Assembly (NCBI GenBank): GCA_900550745.1
Contig: URTO01000009.1
Coordinates: 1 to 14,171, forward strand
DNA: 14,171 nt
Source: an uncultured Desulfovibrio sp.
GTDB taxonomy: Bacteria; Desulfobacterota; Desulfovibrionia; Desulfovibrionales; Desulfovibrionaceae
Reading direction: 5' to 3'
How positions within the stretch are numbered: position 1 is the first letter of the stretch; each line of letters opens with the position of its first letter. The notes beneath the pieces are model-generated. The model worked only from the letters and a program-made list of their open reading frames with translations. It was not told where the DNA came from and searched no databases. Positions 1-5,651 of the stretch are shown here, piece after piece. The translations under genes were made by a program, and so were the position numbers.

Positions 1-27
1 GGGAAGCCTTTCTTCAGAAAGGTTCCC
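1..27 (-). terminator. Hairpin after glpC, cut by the window edge
   Basis: On the plus strand GGGAA (1-5) and CCTTTC (7-12) pair with GAAAGG (17-22) and TTCCC (23-27), leaving one bulged G at 6 and a TTCA loop. The stem starts 22 bases past the glpC stop, the right place for a factor-independent terminator of the leftward glp transcript. The T-run that should follow on the minus strand lies outside the window, so it cannot be confirmed. The C-rich stretch at 24-39 suggests the stem continues with a G-rich arm beyond base 1, as in the hairpin at 4398-4452. Confidence 0.6.
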
Positions 28-48
28 CTTCCCCCCTCCAACTCTTTC

Positions 49-1278
49 CTACTTCACCAGCTTCCTCAACCATGAGATCGGATGCATGGACGGGAGCTTC
101 GTGTGGTGCGAAATCTGAAGGCGGCAGGTGCCGCACTCGGTAACGCAATACTCGGCGGCACTGTCCTTGACGGCCTTGAAGAGATCGGAACCGACCGAGG
201 CCGCCACATCGTACTTTTCCTTCTTGAAGCCGTAACTGCCGGAAATGCCGCAGCAGCCGGAACGGGCGTCCTCGACGTTGGCGGAAGCCATGCGGAGCAG
301 ATCAAGGCCCGGCTTGCCGATGCCCTGCGCGCGCAGGTGGCAGGGGGCATGGTACACCAGCTTCGTGGCGTCTTCGCGGACGTCGATGTCGAGCTCGCCG
401 GACTCGATGAGGCCGATGAGGAACTCGCAGGCGTCCTGCACATGAGGGACAATGGCCCCATGCTTGCCGAGTTCCGGGAAATACTCGGCATACTCCTGCT
501 TGAGCATGAGCTGGCAGCTCGGGCAGACCGTCAAAACGGGCACGTCGCCGGACGAAACGAGCGCGGCGAGCGTGTCCACGTTCCGGCTCGCGGCGGCGCG
601 GGCGTCGTCGAAGAAGCCGTTCGCCACCATCGGCAACCCGCAGCACTCGAAGTCGGGCACGATGACCTCATACCCCGCCTTTTCCAGCATGAAGACGAGA
701 TCCTTGCCCGTCTGAGGATCGTAGTCGTTTACGTAACAGCCGGGGAAGAAGACTGCCTTCTTGGTGAGGCGGCTGCGATCCGAGGCCGTCAGCATCGCGT
801 TGTGGTCGCCCATCCATTCCGTGAAGCTCCGGGGCACGAACACGGGCATGGGCGCGCGGGCGTCCACGCCGAACTTGTCGAGGATGAGCCGGGTCAGCGC
901 GTTGGTGGAGCCGACATTGACCAGCCAGCCCGGAAAACGGCGGGCCAGCCTGCCGAGCATACGCCCGTGGGAGAGTACCCAGTCGCGCAGGGGCGGCTTG
1001 TGGCGCTTGCAGTATTCCGCGCGGGCCAGCATGTTGAGGGTCGAAATCTTGACCCCGGACGGACAGGCGATGTCGCAGTTCTTGCAGTTGGAACAATAGT
1101 CCAGCGCCTCGATTTCCGAGATTTCGCCGCCGCCGGTTTCGTCATACAGGCGGAAACGCTCGGACGAAGGCCCGGTCAGCTTCGGCCCCTTGAAGGCCCG
1201 CGTCGCCTTGGTGACGGGGCAATAGGCCACGCAGGTCGAGCAGGTCGTACATTTATCAACAGTTTCAATAGGCTTCAT
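49..1278 (-). CDS. glpC: Anaerobic glycerol-3-phosphate dehydrogenase subunit C (Fe-S, membrane-associated)
   Basis: Subunit C carries electrons from the GlpAB flavoprotein dimer to the menaquinone pool and holds it at the inner face of the cytoplasmic membrane. The 409-residue protein has two ferredoxin-type [4Fe-4S] motifs: C10, C13, C16, C20-Pro and C62, C65, C68, C72-Pro. Two cysteine-rich CCG domains follow: PGC at 179-181 with CCG at 212-214, and APCH at 311-314 with CCG at 342-344. Further cysteine pairs are CPSC at 252-255 and ECGTC at 381-385. This is the HdrD/GlpC architecture, and E. coli GlpC is of similar length (396). I chose ATG at 1278 because GAGG lies 5 bases upstream; an in-frame GTG at 1284 overlaps that site and is less likely. 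The gene begins 7 bases after the glpB stop and is last in the operon. No transmembrane helix is obvious, so membrane contact is probably peripheral, as known for the family. Confidence 0.95.
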   Translation of the reverse strand: MKPIETVDKCTTCSTCVAYCPVTKATRAFKGPKLTGPSSERFRLYDETGGGEISEIEALDYCSNCKNCDIACPSGVKISTLNMLARAEYCKRHKPPLRDWVLSHGRMLGRLARRFPGWLVNVGSTNALTRLILDKFGVDARAPMPVFVPRSFTEWMGDHNAMLTASDRSRLTKKAVFFPGCYVNDYDPQTGKDLVFMLEKAGYEVIVPDFECCGLPMVANGFFDDARAAASRNVDTLAALVSSGDVPVLTVCPSCQLMLKQEYAEYFPELGKHGAIVPHVQDACEFLIGLIESGELDIDVREDATKLVYHAPCHLRAQGIGKPGLDLLRMASANVEDARSGCCGISGSYGFKKEKYDVAASVGSDLFKAVKDSAAEYCVTECGTCRLQISHHTKLPSMHPISWLRKLVK

Positions 1279-1285
1279 ACGCACC

Positions 1286-2575
1286 TCAGGCGTTCATGGC
1301 TGCAAAGAGGGCCGTGGACAGCGCGACGCCGTTGCCGGACTTCTCCGCGGCGTGATCGTAGCCGCCGAGCGTCTTGCCGATAAAGAATACGTTGTCGCAC
1401 AGCGGGTTGCCGTCCTTGCCGAGCGGGCGGAGCTTGGCGTCCACATCCGGGCCAAGCAGGGCGAAGCCGTGCGACGGGCGGGGCGTCCCCGGCGTCTGGC
1501 GGCAGGCAGGGTAGGCTTCCGGCAGCGACCACTCCGGGGACGACGGGTTCAGGGGCAGATCAATATTAAAGATCGGCTCCCATGCGCGTTCGGGCTCGGT
1601 AGCGAACCCTTCGCTGAGCACGCCGCCCGTGGCGATGATGAAGGAACGCGCCTCATAGCGGCGCTCCTGCCCGTTGTTGGTCGTGATCAGCGCGGCGCAG
1701 CGCCCGTTTTCGACCACGGCCCCGGTGATGGTGGACTGCTCGATGAGATCCACATTGTATTTCTTGAGCAGGCGCAGGAGCAGGGCGTGCAGGCGCAGGC
1801 CCGTTACGGCAGGGGGCAGGCTGGAGATTTCGTTGACGATGTGCCCCGTGCGATCCCTGACGGCGTTGTGTACGTCGTTGTTGGCGGCGGTGCCGAGGAT
1901 GGCCGGGACGAACACCGCGCCGGGCACGCCGCGCACGATGTATTTGTTCAGGCTCATGCTCAGCCAGAGGATGCCTTCGGGCGTATCCAGATAACGGGCC
2001 AGATCGAGGGTGGAGAGGTCGCGCTGGAGCGGGAACGGGCTCGGCAGGATGACCGGCACGATGTTCTTCCCCGCGTACCCCTTGCGCGTCATAAGGCCCT
2101 GCGCCACCAAAGCCGGGGAGAAGTCCTTGAGCCCCTCGACCCCGGCGATGAAAATGTTGCCCGCTTCGGCCACGCCGTGCATCGACATGGTATGCGGCAC
2201 AAGATAGCTCGGCTTGGTCGTGCCGAGGGCCGTCACCACGCGGGTATTTTGTTCGTTGTTGCAGAGGTAGGGGCAGCCGCCTTCTTCGCAGAATTCGAGG
2301 AAGCCGGACAGCGCCTTTTTGACGGTTTCCGCGCCGACGATGGTATAAGGATGGCGCGGGGACAGGCTGCCGAAGCCGTCAAAGGGCGAGGTAAGGGGCG
2401 TGCCGTCGGAACGGTATCCGAGCACGTCGATGGTGCCGCCGCCGATGGCGAGTACGCCGGAGCCCTTGGTGACGAGCAGCGTGCGCTTCCCGGCCTTTGC
2501 CGCGAACAGGGCCGCGCTCAGCCCGGAAAGGCCGCCCCCGGCGATCATGACGTCATAGGGTGTTCTCTTGATCAT
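1286..2575 (-). CDS. glpB: Anaerobic glycerol-3-phosphate dehydrogenase subunit B (flavoprotein)
   Basis: GlpB is the second flavoprotein subunit of the anaerobic dehydrogenase and works with GlpA in the cytoplasm. The 429-residue protein opens with a Rossmann dinucleotide-binding strand and turn (GGGLSG at residues 13-18, inside YDVMIAGGGLSGLSAALFAA). A second glycine-rich segment (VLAIGGGTIDVLGY) follows near residue 45. Near the C terminus FFIGKTLGGYDHAAEKSGNG matches the closing flavin-binding segment of this fold. Length agrees with E. coli GlpB (about 419). The start ATG overlaps the glpA stop as ATGA (2572-2575), indicating translational coupling; glpC follows after a few bases. Its place between glpA and glpC makes the identification firm, although GlpB alone resembles other flavoprotein oxidoreductases. 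Confidence 0.93.
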   Translation of the reverse strand: MIKRTPYDVMIAGGGLSGLSAALFAAKAGKRTLLVTKGSGVLAIGGGTIDVLGYRSDGTPLTSPFDGFGSLSPRHPYTIVGAETVKKALSGFLEFCEEGGCPYLCNNEQNTRVVTALGTTKPSYLVPHTMSMHGVAEAGNIFIAGVEGLKDFSPALVAQGLMTRKGYAGKNIVPVILPSPFPLQRDLSTLDLARYLDTPEGILWLSMSLNKYIVRGVPGAVFVPAILGTAANNDVHNAVRDRTGHIVNEISSLPPAVTGLRLHALLLRLLKKYNVDLIEQSTITGAVVENGRCAALITTNNGQERRYEARSFIIATGGVLSEGFATEPERAWEPIFNIDLPLNPSSPEWSLPEAYPACRQTPGTPRPSHGFALLGPDVDAKLRPLGKDGNPLCDNVFFIGKTLGGYDHAAEKSGNGVALSTALFAAMNA

Positions 2576-4239
2576 TCGTCGGCTCCGTCTACGTTGAGGG
2601 TCGCGCCGTACATGCCGCGCGCCAGCTCGGTTTCACGCAATTCGCTGCCCCACAGCACCGGGCGGATGCCGTACCAGCGCTCCTGCTGGAAGCTCTGGAG
2701 CAGATCCGGCGCGCCGCAGGGGAGGGCGTCGCATTCGCCGGTGCCGCAGGCCCGCATCCCGGCGGGCAGGAGCTTGGCTTCGAGCACCGCGCCCACGCCG
2801 CGCAAGCCGCAGAAGCTCCCCTGACAGGTGCCCATGCCCATACGGGTGCGGCGACGGATGTCATTAAGGGAATGGGACGTGGGCTCTGAGGCGACCTGTT
2901 CAAATTCCGCGATGGTGACGCGCTCGCATTCGCACAAGAGCGCCTTTTTCCACGGCGCGGCCTCAAGGCGCTCCACCGTGGCGGCAAAACTGTCGCCAAG
3001 GCGGGATTCGGCCTGTTCCAGGCCTTGAGCCGGGAAGACCTTGCGCGCGCGTTCCAGCAGGGCCGGGGGCGTATCCTCCACCAGCGGCTCCACGGCGGTA
3101 CGGCACTGTGCAGTCACGCCGAGCTTGGTACAGACGAGGTCGGCCATGCGCTCACCCATGAGGCGGTAGGTGGTCAGCTTGCCGCCGCAGATGGTCGCCA
3201 TGCCCTTGAGCCCTTCCTTTTCATGGTCGAGGACCACGAAGTTGCGGGAAGCGCCCCGGCCTTCGGCGGACGGGTCGGCGGTGTACAGGGGCCGCGTCCC
3301 CGCGAAGGTGCGGAGGATGCGGTAGCTGTCGATTTCCGGGAAAAGCACGCGGCCGATGTCGAGCAGCTCATGCACTTCGGCGGTATCGGGCACGGTGTCG
3401 TCGGGCTTGTCGGTCTTCTTGGAGGTGGTGCCGAGGATGGTGATGGAGCCGTGCGGCACGAAGATGTCGCCGTCGGACGCCTTGCGCAGCCGGTTGATCA
3501 CGCGGCTGGTGAAGCGGTGGTTGAAGGCAACCAGCGTCCCGCGGTCGGGCTTGACGTTGATGTCCAGCCCCGCGGTATGGGCCAGCTCGCCCACCCAGCT
3601 CCCGGCGGCGTTGACCACGAAGCTGCAGGGGATTTCCCCGGTCTGCCCGGTGCGGGAGTCGCGCACGCTTACGCTCGTGACCTGCCCGTTGGCGCTGTTG
3701 ATGGAGGTGACTTCCGTATAGGTACGGAAGCCCGCGCCATGCCGGACGGCGTTCTGGACGTTCTGCCAGACGAGGCGGAAGCCGTCCACGGCGGAGTCTG
3801 GCACGCGGTACACGGATACGATGTTGTCCGCGAGATTGGGTTCGAGCGCACGGGCTTCTTTTACGGTGAGGGGAGTGGCTTCGATCCCGCACTTGTCGCA
3901 GGCCGTGACCCACGTAGCTTCAAACTCGGCCCCGTCTTCGGGCGTGCGGACGAAGAAGCCTTCGGTTTCCTCGACGCAGTGCTTGCCGATGCGCCGGAGG
4001 ATGCGGTTTTCCTCGATGCATTCCCGGCCCGCCTCGGCGTCTTTCACCGCGTAGCGCGCGCCGCTGTGGAGCAGGCCGTGGAAGCGGGAGCTTGTGCCGT
4101 GGACGAGGTCGCGCTGTTCGAGCAGCAGCGCCTTGACCCCGCGCATGGCGAGGTCGCGCAAGGTTCCCGCGCCCGTGGCTCCGCCGCCGATGACGACGAC
4201 GTCCCAGTGCCGTTTGGTATATTCTGAAAGTTCCTGCAT
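2572..4239 (-). CDS. glpA: Anaerobic glycerol-3-phosphate dehydrogenase subunit A (catalytic FAD subunit)
   Basis: GlpA oxidises sn-glycerol 3-phosphate to dihydroxyacetone phosphate, giving electrons through GlpB and GlpC to menaquinone. The 555-residue protein has an FAD-binding GGGATG motif at 18-23 in a Rossmann opening (DVVVIGGGATGAGTLRDLAM), then HGLLHSGARYAV at 54-65, typical of the FAD-dependent GlpD/GlpA family. A C-terminal BFD-like [2Fe-2S] domain has C436, C438, C472 and C477 (CEC then GTCQGSFC). Length is close to E. coli GlpA (542). ATG at 4239 is chosen because it places the FAD motif at the usual distance from the N terminus; its ribosome site is weak (GGGA about 7 bases upstream). 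An in-frame ATG at 4317 would add 26 residues but has no ribosome site and lies almost at the predicted transcription start. Unusual: three extra cysteines spaced by five (C498, C503, C508) after the [2Fe-2S] domain. First gene of glpABC. Confidence 0.96.
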   Translation of the reverse strand: MQELSEYTKRHWDVVVIGGGATGAGTLRDLAMRGVKALLLEQRDLVHGTSSRFHGLLHSGARYAVKDAEAGRECIEENRILRRIGKHCVEETEGFFVRTPEDGAEFEATWVTACDKCGIEATPLTVKEARALEPNLADNIVSVYRVPDSAVDGFRLVWQNVQNAVRHGAGFRTYTEVTSINSANGQVTSVSVRDSRTGQTGEIPCSFVVNAAGSWVGELAHTAGLDINVKPDRGTLVAFNHRFTSRVINRLRKASDGDIFVPHGSITILGTTSKKTDKPDDTVPDTAEVHELLDIGRVLFPEIDSYRILRTFAGTRPLYTADPSAEGRGASRNFVVLDHEKEGLKGMATICGGKLTTYRLMGERMADLVCTKLGVTAQCRTAVEPLVEDTPPALLERARKVFPAQGLEQAESRLGDSFAATVERLEAAPWKKALLCECERVTIAEFEQVASEPTSHSLNDIRRRTRMGMGTCQGSFCGLRGVGAVLEAKLLPAGMRACGTGECDALPCGAPDLLQSFQQERWYGIRPVLWGSELRETELARGMYGATLNVDGADE

Positions 4240-4265
4240 GGATGTTCCCGTTCTTTCTGGATTTG

Positions 4266-4284
4266 TTCCGGGTTCGCCCCGGAA
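4266..4284 (-). promoter_or_regulatory. Hairpin in the glpA 5' untranslated leader
   Basis: TTCCGGG (4266-4272) and CCCGGAA (4278-4284) form a perfect 7-bp stem with a 5-base loop, ending 26 bases before the glpA start codon. If transcription starts near 4322, the stem lies in the middle of an approximately 83-base leader. It has no T-run and so is not a terminator. It could stabilise the mRNA or affect ribosome access. The pairing is seen directly; the role is inference. Confidence 0.45.
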
Positions 4285-4310
4285 GTGCGTCGCTCCTGAA
4301 AATAGCCTCT

Positions 4311-4338
4311 TTGACATCCGTTTACAATAGAATATTCA
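4311..4338 (+). promoter_or_regulatory. Candidate promoter for the acetyltransferase gene
   Basis: A perfect -35 box TTGACA (4311-4316) is followed after 16 bases by TATTCA (4333-4338), a weak -10 match (3 of 6). It points rightward to the gene at 4487, giving a leader of about 140 bases. Its -10 overlaps the -10 proposed for the leftward glpA promoter (4329-4334), so the two transcription units would compete for polymerase here. Confidence 0.4.
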
Positions 4339-4357
4339 CATATGAAACTTTAGACAA
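4329..4357 (-). promoter_or_regulatory. Candidate sigma-70 promoter of glpABC
   Basis: On the minus strand TTGTCT (-35, 4357-4352) and TATTCT (-10, 4334-4329) are separated by exactly 17 bases. Each matches consensus at 4 of 6 positions. Transcription would begin near 4322, about 83 bases before the glpA start. The spacer contains TTCA-N4-TGAA (4335-4346), a small symmetric element that could also bind a regulator. An inverted repeat abuts the upstream side of the -35 box. Confidence 0.5.
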
Positions 4358-4376
4358 GGATAAAAAGTACTTATCC
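4358..4376. promoter_or_regulatory. Operator-like inverted repeat between glpA and the acetyltransferase gene
   Basis: GGATAA (4358-4363) and TTATCC (4371-4376) form a perfect 6-bp inverted repeat with a 7-base spacer. It sits directly against the glpA -35 box and downstream of the proposed rightward -10. A regulator bound here could activate glp from an upstream position while blocking the divergent gene. No matching regulator gene is in the window, and I do not recognise the motif as a named family's site. Confidence 0.4.
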
Positions 4377-4397
4377 GAAAAGTTTGGGAATTGGGTG

Positions 4398-4452
4398 ATC
4401 GGGGAGGGGGAAGGGAGCCCTTTTTCAAAAGGGGCCCTTCCCCCTCCCCGAT
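4398..4452 (+). repeat. Very strong G/C-rich hairpin in the acetyltransferase leader
   Basis: ATCGGGGAGGGGGAAGGG (4398-4415) is perfectly complementary to the segment 4435-4452, an 18-bp stem. A short mismatch (A and G at 4416-4417 against G at 4434) is followed by an inner CCCTTT/AAAGGG stem with a TTCA-type loop. No T-run follows on the plus strand, so it is not a classical terminator. It lies 34 bases upstream of the acetyltransferase start and would be in that gene's leader if the promoter at 4311 is right. The C-rich arm resembles bases 24-39 at the left edge, suggesting a dispersed hairpin family. Confidence 0.65.
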
Positions 4453-4486
4453 TCCTCTTTCTCTCCCTTCCCCAAAGGATTTACTT

Positions 4487-5374
4487 ATGACACCCTACTA
4501 TCAGGCTGCTTTGGAAAACTTGTTTGGGCATGTGGCGTTCCTGCAGGGCCGGACACCCGGCATGATGCTGCGGGATCTGGGCGGGGCGTTGCTTGTTGAT
4601 TCGGGCTTGGGATCGGATACCTTCAATAAGGTGCTCTGGGAATGCGGGGGAGACGGCCAGCCTTGCCGGGTTGCACAGGGGACGGAAAAAAGCCTGCTGA
4701 GCGCCGCCGCGGACTGGTTCGCGGGCAAACGCCCCCGTGATCTGCTGGCGTTGCCGGGGGCGGCGCTGCCTCCCGCGACTGAGCGCCCCTTTACCGTGTG
4801 GGCCAGCGCCGAGGACGAAGGCGCGCTGAACCGTCAGCGGACGGTGTTTGAACGGGCGGGATACGGGATAGGGGAGCGTGAAACGGGCATGGCTTTGCCC
4901 TTGGGCCGCTGGTCGCCGGAAGGGGAGGCGCCGGAGGGGCTGCGGATCGTGCAGGTCAGGACGGCCTCGGAACTCGCCGCTTATGCGGAGGTTCTCGCCG
5001 CCAACTGGAACCCGCCGGACGAAGATGTGAAAAGCTTCTACAAGGCTGCGGAACAGGCATTGTTTCAAGCCGTTGCGCCTATGCGCCTGTTTGTGGGCTT
5101 TGCCGGGGAGGTGCCTGCGGCCAGCGGGGAACTCTTCCTGAGTGAAAAAGGTAATACGGCGGGATTGCATATAATCAGCACTCGTGAAGCCTTTCGCAGA
5201 AGGGGGTTCGGCGGGGCTATGACGGCTGCGCTTTTGCGGGCTGCACAAGCTGCGGGAGCCTCTTTAGCGGTGTTGCAGGCTTCGGACGAGGGGGAACCCG
5301 TATACAGGCGGCAAGGGTTTGAGCCGTGCGGCTTGTTCGTGGAGTATGTCTTGAGCGATGAAATCCTTTTTTAA
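4487..5374 (+). CDS. GNAT-family N-acetyltransferase with an extra N-terminal domain
   Basis: A 295-residue protein whose C-terminal third has the acetyl-CoA-binding fold of GNAT enzymes: motif A near 226-252, with the loop RRRGFGGA (237-244) that grips the CoA pyrophosphate, and motif B near 258-282, ending in the typical YRRQGFEPCG. GNAT proteins move an acetyl group from acetyl-CoA to an amine on a protein, antibiotic or metabolite; the acceptor cannot be told here. Residues 1-150 are not recognised by me. They could be a degenerate GNAT half, as in tandem-GNAT proteins, or a substrate-recognition domain. The ATG has AAAGGA 7 bases upstream; a longer reading frame starting with TTG at 4391 runs through the hairpin and is unlikely. 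No signal peptide or membrane segment, so cytoplasmic. It stands alone, divergent from glpA, and ends 277 bases before hmcA. Confidence 0.8.
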   Translation: MTPYYQAALENLFGHVAFLQGRTPGMMLRDLGGALLVDSGLGSDTFNKVLWECGGDGQPCRVAQGTEKSLLSAAADWFAGKRPRDLLALPGAALPPATERPFTVWASAEDEGALNRQRTVFERAGYGIGERETGMALPLGRWSPEGEAPEGLRIVQVRTASELAAYAEVLAANWNPPDEDVKSFYKAAEQALFQAVAPMRLFVGFAGEVPAASGELFLSEKGNTAGLHIISTREAFRRRGFGGAMTAALLRAAQAAGASLAVLQASDEGEPVYRRQGFEPCGLFVEYVLSDEILF

Positions 5375-5651
5375 AAGGGTGTTGCATCACAATAAGGATA
5401 TATGGGCATTCATTGAGCGTTCAAGCAGGCAAAGGGAAGAGATATTCGTTTGTTTTTTCACGAAAATGGGGGTGTTGGCACCTGCTAGGGGGCGTCGGAT
5501 CAGGCACTTCCCCCTTGACGGAGACTTTTTTTCACGATACCAGCTTGAGAAGCTAGGCACCTGTCTAAGAGCATATGACATCATACTGCAATCAGACTGG
5601 TTTTGTTGTCAGGGGAAATGTTTCTTTTTCTATTTGCAAAGGACTGCCACC
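5375..5651 (+). promoter_or_regulatory. Upstream region of the hmc operon, promoter not pinned down
   Basis: This 277-base gap has no credible gene and must contain the hmc promoter. The best -35 match is TTGACG (5515-5520), with TACCAG (5538-5543) after 17 bases as a poor -10. AGGGGG (5487-5492) and CCCCCT (5510-5515) form an inverted repeat that touches this -35. The octamer GGCACCTG occurs twice (5477-5484 and 5556-5563), on either side of the candidate promoter. AGCTT-GAG-AAGCT (5542-5554) is a small perfect hairpin. No Rex-like or CRP/HcpR-like palindrome was seen. A good ribosome site, AAGGA (5638-5642), precedes the hmcA ATG. Confidence 0.35.

Noticed and set aside
1352..4227. Long plus-strand open frames (490 and 400 codons) opposite glpB and glpA
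   Set aside because: Same antisense codon-bias effect; no motifs, and the minus-strand genes are unambiguous.
4240..4317. 26-residue N-terminal extension of GlpA from an in-frame ATG at 4317
   Set aside because: No ribosome site; it would begin almost at the predicted transcription start, and the extension has no counterpart I recall in GlpA proteins.
5477..5494. Possible sigma-54 (-24/-12) promoter around TGGCAC upstream of hmcA
   Set aside because: The following GC lies about 13 bases after the GG instead of the required 10, so the spacing fails.
5358..5651. Extended hmcA frame starting inside the acetyltransferase gene
   Set aside because: The extension would bury the signal peptide, while ATG at 5652 has a good ribosome site and starts directly with the signal.
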